DNA of 64,000 nucleotides from Chlamydoabsidia padenii (GCA_025330725.1 JAIWND010000002.1:1054001-1118000), one strand, 5' to 3'; positions 23,938 to 34,540 are shown, counted from the first letter of the stretch. Made by a program: numbers and translations. The notes: generated by a model from the sequence alone, not told the origin.

Positions 23938-23960
23938 TGACAATGCGCATAGCATTGTCA
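23938..23960. repeat. Perfect 9-bp inverted repeat (hairpin)
   Basis: TGACAATGC and GCATTGTCA flank a 5-nt loop. Outer complementary arms GTAGTAG (about 23920) and CTACTAC (about 23978) extend the possible fold. It sits about 270 nt before the transposase-like ORF. Confidence 0.6.
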
Positions 23961-24032
23961 ATAGGTAAACTAAAGCCTACTACTACAGATATTGTACAAC
24001 CTTTTCTTCCCCTATCTTCAATAAACTCTTCA

Positions 24033-24046
24033 GGTTACAAGTAACC
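24033..24046. repeat. GGTTACAAGTAACC palindrome
   Basis: Six-bp arms around AA, upstream of the transposase-like gene. The same GGTTAC/GTAACC hexamers form another inverted pair at 27593-27629 on its far side. Confidence 0.6.
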
Positions 24047-24228
24047 TCACTTTGGAATGTGCGAAGTGTTAATGTCAGATGAAAAAGAAAAAAAGTTTAA
24101 GAAAGAAGAAGAGGCCCAACAAATAAGAGTTGACAAATTTTTTAAGTTATTTGTTAAAACCCCGATCGGGCGCTGAATAAGAACAAATACTGTCCCTTTT
24201 TATTTTTTTGTACTTATTGCTCTTTAAC

Positions 24229-27200
24229 ATGGTTAATCCTAACATCGTGACCAGCAACAGCAACAACAATAGCAACAATTGCAAAAGGTCTTCTTTAATT
24301 ACTCGAGAAAGTAACAAGATAAAAAAGACCAATACACACGTTACAAATCTCTTACAAATCAAAACCGAGAAATTTTGTAAACTTTGCAACAAGTCCTATA
24401 ACAAGAAAGCTTACAACGGTCACCTCAAGTCGAAAGGCCATTTGAAAAAGGTGGAAGAATCTGCTTCTATGGATTACACTCAGGCTATGGAATCTTCAGG
24501 AAACAACATGGAGGGTGGAACCTCAAGCAATAGTGAAAGGGATGAAGGTCATAACAGTGGCGCCGACATTGACAACGATACCGATGACGACGACGAAGAA
24601 GATATTTTGGGGCCATTTACTACCCGATTCAGGTGCTTTGACGAATCTGATGACGAATCCGTTGAAGGAACCGTTGGTGATCCAGGTGAAGCTGCTAACG
24701 CTGACTTTGCGACCTTCCAGGCGGATTATGATGGCTCGACATATCCTTTCAAAAACTTACAGACGATGATCCTTCATGCCTTTATTCATGGTGACGACGA
24801 ACCGGTGTCTCAGAGAACTTTAAAAAAGGTATTGTATCTGGTGGAATTGATGGTCAAGTTAAAAGGTGAAGCTGGAACTGCGCCATTCGAATTGCCAAAG
24901 CTGGATGCCCTCTTGAACTTCAACATCAGGAAGAAAAACAACGTCCCGACATTCAAGACCTCCTCTGTCGAAGTGGAAATCACCAAGTTGCAAAAACCAG
25001 CAACCACTCGCGCCACCGACACCTCTAATGATGCAGCTATCACAACAACAACAATAAAGGAAACATATCACATCAACCTTCCTTCATCTATATTACGCCT
25101 TTTGGTCGACAACCCCAGAAAATCGCCATACATATCAGCTCTTCCCGATGACACTCCTAATGGTGCTACTTCTCTTCAACAAGGCTCGAAATGGCGACAA
25201 CATCATCTCTTCCAACAACCGGTAATGACAATCAATGGGATGGATTATTGGGTGGGGGATTTGGTTGAAGTGCATGATACAGGAAAAACTATTTGCTTGT
25301 TATTAGATAGATATTATCTGCTCTATGGCACTGTGATGGCTCAAGGGTATGAAGTCCAGGTAGTCTCATCCAATGAATCATGTCCTTCTTTTTGTATTGT
25401 GCAATCTCGTGTCTTCTCTACTCAAATCTCAAACATCCGTGCTATCTTATCCAAGCAACCCTTGAAGCAACTCCAGTGCGTCTCTCAAACACCAGATGGA
25501 TCCGGATTCATTCAACTCTCTGAACGACACCAAGAACTCATCAATGGACAACATCCGATGAAAAAAACGATCCCCAACAGCAACGGTAAACTATACAAGG
25601 TCCAGATTGTCCCTCTTATTTTTTTTACTGACGACACTTCCGGTAACATATCGAAACAATTCAATCTTTATGATACCTGGTCAATGGTATGTGGTGCTTT
25701 ACCTATCGAAGAACGTAACAAACGGGCCAACATCAACTTTGTTGCGGGGGTACGTTGTAATACTGGTCTGACATCCATGCACATGATTCCTACTCTTACT
25801 CAAGATCTTTCTGAACTAGAAAAGGGGGTGGTCATGCATTCGGCTTTATACAATGAAGACGTATTGGTGGTGGCTCCTATTGTTTGTATCACTGCTGACA
25901 ATCCTCGACATTCACAGCTATGTGGTATTTTTGGCCTGACGTCTCTATTCCCGTGCCGAAAATGCTATCAGAGAAACCACAAGACCAAGAAGGATATCAA
26001 CGGCTGCAACACGATCAACAACAACGACGAAAATCTTCAGCTCAAGACAACCCGTGGTAACATTCAATTGCAAGATCTCTTCGTTGGGCAGTGCACTCCA
26101 AGAATAAAACAACACTACCTTGCGGCAACTATAGATCCTAATGCTATCCTGTCTGGTGTGACTGAAAATGAAACCTCTTACAAGGATCTCAAATTCAAGG
26201 ATACCGGCTCTGGACGACTACTGGATCTGGATTCTTTCGACCCTTCTAAAGACACCCCTGTGGAAGTCCTACACACAATCTCTTTAGGTATTGCAAAATA
26301 CTTGGTGGAACATTTGGTCAGGGATGTCATTGGCAACAAGAAAAAGGTGCTTCAAAAAATGGAATCAAGTCTACAACATTACCAAGGATCTACCGGGTTT
26401 ACAAGAACATTCCGTGCTAAACTTACTCACTGTGGCTCTTTCCTCGGTCGCGATTTCAAGATACTAACGCAATGCCTTCCTTTGGTGATCACTTATGAAT
26501 TCACTGGTCCCTCTTACAGTGATATTCAAGAAATAGGTAAGCTATTTAATGCATTAGGGGTTTTATCTTCTCTTGTTTTTATAAAGGAAATACCTGCCAA
26601 CCTGGACGAATACGTGGCCTATGTGAAGAAGGCCGTGGCTGATTTGACGAAGGAATTATACGAATACGACTGTAAACACCCCCAATATGGATCACTGTCA
26701 ACAAAACCAAAGACACATCTCCTTCAACACCTCACTGACGACATCATCCGATTTGGATGCGCCCTCCACTATGAAACAGAAAAAGGGGAACAGTACAACA
26801 AATTCGTAAGGGAAGCTATTGCACACACTAATCGTCAATCAACCTCCCGTGACCTTGCGAAAATCTTCGGGAAACGACTAATGTTGCGCCATATCATTGA
26901 AGGTGGATCTTGGAAGGACAGTACAAACTCGACGGTGACATACGGAAGCGGCATCAGGCAATTTATCAACGACAACAAGCAGTTTTATGAAATGTTTCTC
27001 GATGGTTCCCGCGAATTGACCGACAACAATAGCTCTCCTATCAACATCAATCACGGCACTTTTGCTGTCTTCTCAACTGAAAATGGTACCAACCGGATAT
27101 TCTTTATTGGGAAGGTGAAGAAACTTGACAGTTTATCTGTGGTTCGCTACCTCTGTCATGGAAAAGATGATCTTGGCTATCTTGTTGCATCTCCTTCCTC

Positions 27201-27336
27201 TGTAGTGTACAAGTTGGATGAACTAAAAGCTGAATGTACCTTGGATATGCATATGGTCAACTCTTCGAAACAGCATATTATCAATCACAACAAATTTGGT
27301 GTCTCCTGGTTTTTAAACAACTGCAACCTTCAATAA
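24229..27336 (+). CDS. Transposase-like protein with N-terminal C2H2 zinc finger (CACTA/Plavaka-type, possibly domesticated)
   Basis: Intronless ORF of 1035 aa, in contrast to its intron-rich neighbours. A single zinc finger (C50xxC53...H65xxxxxH71, FCKLCNKSYN) and an acidic, Ser/Asp-rich stretch (about 105-140) open the protein. The middle contains HSQLCGIFGLTSLFPCRKC, and further on come VEVLHTISLGIAKYLVEHLV and LPLVITYEFTGPSY, a layout I associate with fungal transposases of the CACTA/Tnp2 and Plavaka kind. The frame is uninterrupted, so the copy is young or under selection. The start follows a promoter element variant. I found no obvious terminal inverted repeats or target-site duplication; GGTTAC palindromes flank the ORF. 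It may be a complete element with unrecognised ends, or a host gene derived from one. Confidence 0.6.
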   Translation: MVNPNIVTSNSNNNSNNCKRSSLITRESNKIKKTNTHVTNLLQIKTEKFCKLCNKSYNKKAYNGHLKSKGHLKKVEESASMDYTQAMESSGNNMEGGTSSNSERDEGHNSGADIDNDTDDDDEEDILGPFTTRFRCFDESDDESVEGTVGDPGEAANADFATFQADYDGSTYPFKNLQTMILHAFIHGDDEPVSQRTLKKVLYLVELMVKLKGEAGTAPFELPKLDALLNFNIRKKNNVPTFKTSSVEVEITKLQKPATTRATDTSNDAAITTTTIKETYHINLPSSILRLLVDNPRKSPYISALPDDTPNGATSLQQGSKWRQHHLFQQPVMTINGMDYWVGDLVEVHDTGKTICLLLDRYYLLYGTVMAQGYEVQVVSSNESCPSFCIVQSRVFSTQISNIRAILSKQPLKQLQCVSQTPDGSGFIQLSERHQELINGQHPMKKTIPNSNGKLYKVQIVPLIFFTDDTSGNISKQFNLYDTWSMVCGALPIEERNKRANINFVAGVRCNTGLTSMHMIPTLTQDLSELEKGVVMHSALYNEDVLVVAPIVCITADNPRHSQLCGIFGLTSLFPCRKCYQRNHKTKKDINGCNTINNNDENLQLKTTRGNIQLQDLFVGQCTPRIKQHYLAATIDPNAILSGVTENETSYKDLKFKDTGSGRLLDLDSFDPSKDTPVEVLHTISLGIAKYLVEHLVRDVIGNKKKVLQKMESSLQHYQGSTGFTRTFRAKLTHCGSFLGRDFKILTQCLPLVITYEFTGPSYSDIQEIGKLFNALGVLSSLVFIKEIPANLDEYVAYVKKAVADLTKELYEYDCKHPQYGSLSTKPKTHLLQHLTDDIIRFGCALHYETEKGEQYNKFVREAIAHTNRQSTSRDLAKIFGKRLMLRHIIEGGSWKDSTNSTVTYGSGIRQFINDNKQFYEMFLDGSRELTDNNSSPININHGTFAVFSTENGTNRIFFIGKVKKLDSLSVVRYLCHGKDDLGYLVASPSSVVYKLDELKAECTLDMHMVNSSKQHIINHNKFGVSWFLNNCNLQ

Positions 27337-27542
27337 GGATTTACAAACTAATCACTTAAGTAACTCTCTCTCTCTCTCTCTCACTTTTATAGATATATTG
27401 TTATAGTATATTCGCCATCGAAACTTATCACAATGATATCACTCATATAATTATATAGTCATAATCACAACAAGATTCATTTAACTCAATTTTTTACTTT
27501 CCATTATCTTCAATAAAAATGTCCATATTTGCCTTATCTTGA

Positions 27543-27589
<47 letters not shown>

Positions 27590-27592
27590 CAT

Positions 27593-27629
27593 GGTTACGC
27601 TTTCACTGAAGCCAAAGAAAACCGTAACC
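27593..27629. repeat. GGTTACG...CGTAACC inverted pair
   Basis: Seven-bp arms at 27593-27599 and 27623-27629, about 260 nt after the transposase-like ORF. They match the palindrome before the gene. Confidence 0.5.
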
Positions 27630-27745
27630 CATTTGGCAGGCAATTAAGGTAGAGCTGTTGTAATCTGACATTTAAAAAAAGAGCTTGTCTGCCTTACAGA
27701 ACTGGCTTTTAATATACTCCAATGAAACTTCTTCTCTTTACTTTC

Positions 27746-27770
27746 AATCGCCGTTTTAAGTCATTGAAAA
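27746..27770 (+). repeat. Copy 2 of the dispersed 24-nt sequence
   Basis: AATCGCCGTTTTAAGTCATT followed by GAAAA, similar to the copies at 17754 and 41686. Confidence 0.35.
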
Positions 27771-28054
27771 AATTTAAACCCCGTATTTGTTGCTTTTATC
27801 CAATCGAATCCCTCCTTTGACTTTCTGGGTTCAAATTTTTACCATTTTTGGGTTAAAGGTCTGTAGGTGTGATACAACAATACCAATTTCATCCAGTCCA
27901 TTCAAAAAATACCAAGTCAACGTTGGTGTAAGAAAAAAAAAAAAATGTTTTCTTTATTGATTAAAAAATGATATATGAAGTTCTATAACTACTACCATAA
28001 ATATAAAAATGTCAACCCCCTCCCCCAATAACCTAAAAACTATACATGATAATA

Positions 28055-30314
28055 TCATTCGTCATCTTGTTGACCTGTCTTTTCCGTATTTTTCAAAGAT
28101 ACTGTTGTTGCTGCTGTACCTGTGGATGATGATGATACAGATGTCGAAGGCGAGGATGCTGATAAAGAGGAGGAAGAGGACGAGTGCGATAATGATGTTC
28201 CATTGACTTTTGCCTTTTTTGACCTTGTTTTCCCATTAGTCATTCTGATTCGTGGTTTCTTGGTCGCATCATTGTTGATCCCATTCTTTTGTAAAAGTTC
28301 ATCCAGTTTGTCGTTCTTGTAAGTTTCCCAATCATCCCGTGTCCTTTGGATCTCCAATTTGAATTGATCAATTTTGCTAATCAGGTCCTTGAAGCTGTCT
28401 TGTGTCGGTTGAGTTTCCGTGCGTTCCAGGTAGAGGGTGTAATCCAAAAAGAGTCCTTGTAGTTCCGCTGTCGAGAATTCCCCTGGTGTAATGGCTCTTG
28501 TCACTTTGTTTCGTACTTGATTCCAGGTTGATTTGTCACCACAAGAAGTGTTTTGGAAGAAGCGATCAAACATCATTGAAATTTGATATTCATCGGCATA
28601 ACCAAGTGTAATTTCCTTGTCGATTCGTCCTCTACGTTTCATCACTTGAGGCAGGACGTTGTTGTCGTTACATGTCATGAAGAATACTATATGTGAATAT
28701 AAATGAATATGGTCAATTAGTATAAAGCATGGTTTGACTACTTGTTCTTACTTGTTCCGTCGCGCATGTCCAAGCCATCCATAACGTTGAGTAAACCAGG
28801 TAACGTGATATGTCCACTTTGAGGTGTTAGACTGTTAGAGGTACCTTTCGAGTCTTCAATTACTTTTAAGCAATGATCCACATCTTCTAGCAAGAGGATA
28901 CAGTCAGCTGGAGCAGTGGCCACCATATTTGCAAATTCTTCGTCAGAGGTCAGACCAGTGAGACTAATAGAAGCCAATTTCATTCCCAAGCGACTTACAA
29001 GTGATCGTACCACTGTTGTTTTTCCTGAGCCTATAAAAGAATGAGCATTAAAAACAGAGTTTATAGTTTAGTCACTTTGATTAATGTGAAATTTCTTTAT
29101 TCAAAACACTGAATCATGTCTTACCAGGAGGACCACTAAGCAAACATCCACGACGATAGGGAATCCCACGCTCGGCGTACCAGTTTTTTCGTTTCAAAAA
29201 TTCCTCGGCGTCTTTTAAAAAAAAAAAACAAAGATGGTATCATCGTTAGTATGTGTATGTGTATAACCAAAGACATGGTGGGTTTTACCTCTTAACAAAT
29301 CTTCCTTTTGTCCCTTTTTCAAAATCACAGTATCAAAGTTTCGTATATCCTTGGTCGCTTTTTCTTCCCATGTGCATTCACCAGGTCGTCCATGACTACA
29401 TTTATAAACCACCAACTAGAATATATCAAGCGTTAATTTCGGTAAGGAGAGGAAGGATGTTTTAATTGTTACCTTGTTGTCCTTCTTAGCGTAGTACAAA
29501 TCAATCCATTCTTGCATATAAGCTCGAAGTTCCATTATATTCCGACCCCGCATTCTATGAAACAAATAAAAAGGGAATTGTGTTAATTCGAAGCCCATTA
29601 TTCTATATACTGATTTTACCTACGTGATTCTAGTACTTGACTTTTGGCCACCATGTAGTAATCGACTAAACGCGTCACCTGAGCTGCTGACATTTTTCGA
29701 GCTCTTTTCATCTGAGAGTCGCATCACCCAGAATGTACGTCTGTTATAAATAAACTTGTGTTCCAAATCGAGTACTATAGATAATATGGGTTTAGTAACC
29801 TATGTTTATCATCTGTTGTTTTCTTACCTGGTTGTAAAGATATGGAGGGATTAGAGGATAATTTGGTTGTATATCGCCTGTAATAGTAATCACGATCATC
29901 ATCATATTGTCTGACATCATGTTCCCCTTGTGCCTTCCGAAGATCCACATTTTCCATTTGTTCAGCAATAAAGGCAGCAATAGGTCGATATATAATTTCT
30001 TGATCATCCACTTCAATAGATACGTAAAGTCTGTATTCGATATAGTTCTTGATAGAGTAGTAGACACTTTTGATATAAGTGGCAAAGGCAGCTACAATGT
30101 TTAAAAAAGAGTGAGAGAGAGTCTAATGACTTGTATTCCATGTTTTCTACTAACGTCCTAAAAACACGGATCCACTGACCAAGAGTGTTTCATTCTTCAT
30201 GAGCAATTTCAAGATGGATAGAGTTTTGGCGCCCACCAGTTGTTCCCAGAAGAGTTCATCCATCAATGACGGCACAAGTGGTCTTAACCCGTTTAGTATT
30301 CCATTAGTTAACAT
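28055..30314 (-). CDS. BCS1: BCS1-type AAA ATPase (mitochondrial chaperone)
   Basis: Bcs1 hexamers in the mitochondrial inner membrane move folded Rieske Fe-S protein into complex III. Eight exons (30314-30155, 30091-29828, 29774-29624, 29554-29473, 29415-29289, 29211-29125, 29030-28752, 28686-28055) give 593 aa. The BCS1 N-terminal domain covers about residues 25-260 ([50 protein letters not shown]). Then come the AAA core with Walker A GPPGSGKTT, Walker [12 protein letters not shown], sensor FFMTCNDN and arginine finger region KRRGRID. The C-terminal 100 residues are a Lys-rich, then Ser-rich tail, longer than in yeast Bcs1 (456 aa). Many fungi have several BCS1-like paralogues, and the long tail suggests this may be one of them rather than the strict orthologue. 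Confidence 0.88.
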
Positions 30315-30807
30315 GTTTCAAGTAATACACTAATGTAGGAGGAAGGTAGGGAGGGATGTATAAAAAAAGTATGAAGAAGAAAAGAAGAGAGTGCATTGAC
30401 CATATCAAACGTATTTATAGAGAAAAGAAAAGAAAGATTCAAACAAAACACCCCACGCCACACTTGTAATTGTCAGAGCGAGGCGGGATTTCAAAACATA
30501 ATTGCCAAATCCAGACACCTGCTCTAAACCAACCAACCAAACCATACTATTCCTGTTTACTCTAGTGGCAGAATGTTACATCAAAGGATAGAGTGATGAT
30601 TTATTACAAGTATAATACCAACAGTTTACACTTTAACAATTCACTCGTTATGTTTTGTCTGCATAATAGAGGGAGCGGGATTATAAAATGTCCTTTTTTT
30701 TTTTCAATTCTTTTTTTCTTTTTTCTTTTCTCCCTCCTTCTTTTATTTAGATATCCAGTTGAAATACAAAAGTAAGAAACTAAATCTCATTTGATCTTTA
30801 CTGTATA
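30315..30807. other. Divergent promoter region of the BCS1-like gene
   Basis: Contains a CGGGATTT element at 30484-30491 and a variant GCGGGATTATAAAATG at 30675-30690 followed by a long T/C tract. No coding sequence. Confidence 0.5.
30484..30491 (+). promoter_or_regulatory. CGGGATTT element upstream of the BCS1-like gene
   Basis: Exact octamer (GAGGCGGGATTTCAAAAC), 170 nt upstream of the BCS1-like ATG and in inverse orientation to it. A T/C-rich leader toward BCS1 follows. Confidence 0.4.
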
Positions 30808-31451
30808 ATGACGAACTCATTCCATTTTTTACTTTTACTGTTGGCTTCAGTCACGAAGGTTAACTCAAACTTGATTTGGTAGATGCTAAAACAGCATCTG
30901 TACTTATTACCACTTAAGGTCACAAACGATAGAATCACCACATACTAATTACGATAACATCATCTTTAATAAACTATGCTTGGAGTAAAAGGTAAAATAA
31001 AGAACTATCAATCAATTAATCTTCCCCTCACTCTCACTCTTGACAGCAGATAATATTTGTCATTTGCAAAGTGTAACAGTAGCTTTACTATGGTAGCCGA
31101 TATCAGGCAAATGGGATACTAATACAATTACATGTTTATTAAAGGATATGCTCTGATTGATTGATTGATTGATTGATTGATACCTTGGAGTCTAAATATG
31201 AAACGGACAAAGGCACGCAATTGGAAATTTCCGGACGAACATTGACTAGTGAAAAAAGGTAAGTGTCGATTAAGTAAATGGAATTAATGATGGTACTAAT
31301 GATGAGTATGTATTATAGTCTATAGAACAAATGACAAAAAACGAGGACTAACAATCAAACTATCGAACGGACCTTACACGATCGACAAAACAAGCTCTGG
31401 TAAGCTGATCCATAGTAACTAATGGAAGTACAAACATGATCAAATGCTAAC

Positions 31452-31483
<32 letters not shown>

Positions 31484-31566
31484 TGTGTGTCTACATTATG
31501 GTAAAAGTAGAAATGCAGTCAATAGCCGGTCATCATGGGGTTTGTAAACTGGTGGACGTGGATTAG
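30808..31566 (+). pseudogene. Broken small gene with a TGAT microsatellite in an exon
   Basis: Behind a GCGGGATTATAAAATG element and pyrimidine leader, an ATG at 30808 opens a signal-peptide-like MTNSFHFLLLLLASVT, whose connection onward is unclear. From 30976 a set of exons joins well: 30976-30991, 31047-31092, 31145-31258, 31326-31399 and 31508-31566, all with GT-AG borders and matching phases. It ends in ...GLTIKLSNGPYTIDKTSS then VEMQSIAGHHGVCKLVDVD and TAG. Exon 31145-31258, however, contains (TGAT)7 at 31154-31181, which brings in-frame TGA codons. With a single TGAT the frame would read through (ICSDTLESKYETDKG). A weaker alternative splices from 31078 to 31191, skipping the repeat. 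Family unknown; it may be a live gene with that alternative splice. Confidence 0.4.
31154..31181. repeat. (TGAT)7 microsatellite
   Basis: Seven perfect tandem copies of TGAT inside an otherwise coding-like exon. The count preserves the downstream phase but adds stop codons. Confidence 0.9.
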
Positions 31567-31989
31567 ATATAGACAAATAGAATAGTATAGAAAACATATT
31601 TGTATAATAAAAACCAGGCCAATGTCCAACTGGTAGTACCGGTGACAATGATTTGATCTAATTTGATTGGTGGAAATATCTTTATGGAAGTCTGTTATTA
31701 AACTGTTGCTCCTCCTGTATGTAATTTTTTTTTTTACAAGGTCACCTGCGTAGAAACTCTCCCCGCTCCTTTTCTTTGATCATCCTCCTTAAAATCTCAT
31801 TTTCTTTCCTTCTCTCTCTCTCTTTTTCTTTCTTTCTACAACTTTGATCAGCCAACATCGGTTTATTAGTAGAAAATTCTATCCACTATATTAGACCTTG
31901 TCATACGCATATTCCACTATAGAGGACAGTTTTGCATTGACGATATAAAATCAGTATCCTTCCATATCATCATCAGCCATTGACGAAAT
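31567..31989. other. Upstream region of the LITAF gene
   Basis: AT-rich spacer ending in a CT-rich tract (31793-31840) and the leader of the LITAF-domain gene. No coding sequence seen. Confidence 0.45.
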
Positions 31990-33004
31990 ATGAACAAGGA
32001 AGAAAAGACTGAGCAACGTACCAAAAGCACGAGGCGGCGTACTCCAAATCATCAGTACCACAAAGTTCTACCGCCGTTGTTTCACACGCATAAACAACCA
32101 CACCAAACTGATCCTAACGAAAGATCCATGACTGATATAGTTCGGATGGGAGCAGCTTCACAAGTAGTGGTTCCATCATCATCACATGTACCTCCTCGGC
32201 CCCGATCCAACAATAGCTTAAATCCATCTACCATCAGTGTGACGTCCATTGATCCTTCGTTGAGGTCTGCTTATTCAAATGATGGCGAGATTCATGCAAA
32301 TCCTCCGTCTCTCATTCGCTCAGATCGGCATCAATTATATTATTTTGGAACCCCGACACATTCAGGGGCTCATCAGTACCATGATCAAGACACTGATGCA
32401 TCTTCTTTTCAATTTTCATATGATCCTCAAAGTCAACTGCATCCAAAGCAAAAGCATCCATCTCGGACACCCCTTTCTTATTTGAAACGTTCTTACTTTT
32501 CCTCCAGTTTTGCCTCTTCTCACCGACGTAAAAGTGAGGTGAGCCAATCAGGGGGCGTGGATCACATTGCCACAACCGATCCATCGTCGGCTTCTTCTTC
32601 TATGAGAAGGAGAGCCATCCGTCATCGAGGTTCCCATATTCTCTTTCTAGGTCAGCGATTGCCTGATTTTGAAACACTGGTTTATTGTTCAGGATGTGAA
32701 AAATGGATTCAATCAAGACTTCGCTATCGTAATGGGGCGATGGTATGGCTTGCTTCTTTTGTATTGTAGGTAGTTTTTTTTTTTTTTTCCTTCATGCCGA
32801 TCAAATCTTATTCGACTGACTATATATTTGGTCTATAGGTTAATGTGCACTGTATTTCTATTCTGGGTCCCTTTTTATACAAAATATTTCAAAGGTAGAA
32901 TGAGTATAATAGTATTTTATTGTAACTGACAAAAACTTGAATTAGATACTGTACATTATTGCCCATCCTGTCATAGTGAGATTGGTCGACATTCTGTACT
33001 GTAA
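31990..33004 (+). CDS. LITAF-domain zinc-binding membrane-associated protein
   Basis: Exons 31990-32765, 32839-32894 and 32946-33004 give 296 aa. Residues 1-225 are low-complexity, Ser/His/Pro/Arg-rich and probably disordered. The C-terminal 70 residues form a LITAF (SIMPLE-like) domain: an N-terminal zinc knuckle VYCSGCEKWIQSR, a hydrophobic membrane-inserting stretch WLASFVLLMCTVFLFWVPFY, and the second knuckle HYCPSCHSEIGRH. Animal LITAF proteins sit on the cytosolic face of late endosomes and lysosomes and work in ESCRT-linked sorting; the same site is likely here. The two introns fall within the domain, so it is lost if only long ORFs are read. Confidence 0.85.
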
Positions 33005-33041
33005 TGCAAACTCCCTGGATGATCACTTCAATGCATTTTTC

Positions 33042-33072
33042 TAATCCCGCCAGACCAAAAATTAAAATCCCG
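33042..33072 (-). promoter_or_regulatory. Tandem GCGGGATT elements before MBF1
   Basis: Two copies, TAATCCCGCCAG at about 33042-33053 and TAAAATCCCGCCAG at 33063-33076 (exact octamer 33065-33072), lie about 150-175 nt before the MBF1 ATG. The paired arrangement is unique in the window. Confidence 0.5.
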
Positions 33073-33217
33073 CCAGTGGTGGAAATTGACAGAAGGCAAA
33101 AGAAAAAAAAAAAAGAAGGGGATCAGTCACACACCATTATTGGCGCAGTTTGGTTTAAATTTTTTATTTCTTGCCTCTCTTTCCATTGTAAATCTTCAAT
33201 AAACCGTTATATTCATC

Positions 33218-34081
33218 ATGTCTGGTAATAAACAAAATAAACATACCATCATTCGTTTGCCTCTTCTCTCAAGTTAAACAACACATCTTATACTAACTGC
33301 CTCTTTTTTTTTTTTTTTTCTTTCTGCTATTCAGACTGGGATACTACTACTGTGCTTCGCAAACGTCCTGAAGATAGAGCTCGTGTTGCTCGCTCTCAAG
33401 CTGATTTGAATGCTGCCAGAAGAGTAAGTAAACGGAAGATTAAAGGAGGTGAAAAGGTTATTGAATATGTGCTTGTTACTAATGCAACTCTCTCTCTCTC
33501 TTTCTTTTATTATTATTGACTATATCAAGTCTGGTGCTGCCATTAGTACTGAAAAAAAATCTAGTAAGTGACAAATAAGAGACGTGTGAAGGGGGGAAAA
33601 GGGATACACAGCCATATGCTTATCATGGTATTTGTTACCACTATCGACTAACTGACCGTATTATTCTTTTGTTGATAGCTTTAACCAACTCTAGCCATGC
33701 TAACACTGATCATCGTCGTATTGCCAAATTGGACCGTGATAACGAAGTGGCTCCTCCTCCCAAGGTGGATATCTCTGTCGGTAAGGCTCTCCAAAAAGGT
33801 CGTCAAGACAAAGGAATGACTCAAAAGGATTTGGCTCAACTTATCAATGAAAAGCCTCAAGTGGTAAGATGATAATAAAGTGTGTAAAGAGGGGGTAGGG
33901 GATGATATACCATATGTGTACTAACAGCGTTCTTTTTTGTTTGAATGAGTAGGTTAATGAATATGAAGCTGGTAAGGCTATACCCAATCAACAAGTTCTC
34001 GGCAAAATGGAACGTGCTCTTGGTATCAAGCTTCGCGGCAAGAACATTGGTGAACCTTTGACCTTTGGCAAGAAGAAATAA
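33218..34081 (+). CDS. MBF1: Multiprotein-bridging factor 1
   Basis: Transcriptional coactivator linking bZIP-type activators to TBP; in yeast also a ribosome-quality factor suppressing frameshifting on collided ribosomes. Exons 33218-33224, 33335-33423, 33530-33563, 33679-33863 and 33953-34081 give 147 aa. The first exon codes only MS plus one base; joining gives [20 protein letters not shown], the usual start. The N-terminal MBF1 domain (to about residue 75) is followed by the Cro/C1-type helix-turn-helix [20 protein letters not shown]...[19 protein letters not shown], and the tail ends in LTFGKKK. Length and sequence match the family throughout. Two GCGGGATT elements stand upstream. Confidence 0.96.
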
Positions 34082-34540
34082 ATCAAAAAACTTGGGTGAC
34101 GATCTCTTTTTGGTGTGTCCAGGGTGGTTAGTAGATATATTTATATATATGTAGTAAACCATCCATTAGATTACTATTATATTGTATAGAATCCTTAGTT
34201 GATGTCGATGATGTTATTGTTATTCATTGACTTTTATATATATATATCCTGGGAAATAAAAAAGTTGTTGTGATCCAATAAAAGTGGTGTATGGGATGTA
34301 ATGATATTGAGGATTGGATGTAATGATATTGAGGATTGGATGTAATGATTACTCTCCACCTTCGTTGTTTCTATATTTATACTTTGCCTTGTCTTAATTC
34401 ATCAGGCGATCATTTATTTCCACCTCGGCGTTTGAAAAATTTATAATGAGTTGGTTTCTTTCTTTCTTCTTTCTTTCTTTTATTTTTATTTTTATAATCT
34501 TCTCAACTTTTCTTTTTATACATACTCATAAACACATATC
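34082..34540. other. MBF1-UGDH intergenic region
   Basis: Holds the MBF1 3' flank, a tandem repeat at about 34290-34348 and a TTTC-rich leader before the UGDH start. Confidence 0.5.
34290..34348. repeat. 22-nt tandem repeat, about 2.5 copies
   Basis: The unit GGATGTAATGATATTGAGGA plus TT is repeated head to tail (GGATGTAATG begins three times). It lies in the MBF1 3' flank. Confidence 0.8.

Larger units (their letters stand above)
22911..24228. other. 1.3-kb intergenic region upstream of the transposase-like gene
   Basis: No gene seen. It carries a degenerate run of CATCCAT/CATCCATTACC units (about 23785-23905), a hairpin centred at 23949, a GGTTACAAGTAACC palindrome (24033-24046) and a variant of the regulatory element (GTTAAAACCCCGATC) at about 24153-24167, 60-75 nt before the start of the next gene. 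Confidence 0.5.
27337..28054. other. Intergenic region between two gene ends
   Basis: Holds the AT-rich 3' flank of the transposase-like gene, a CT microsatellite (about 27363-27381), a T run of about 40 nt (27545-27584), the GGTTACG/CGTAACC pair and copy 2 of the 24-nt repeat. No gene seen. Confidence 0.5.
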
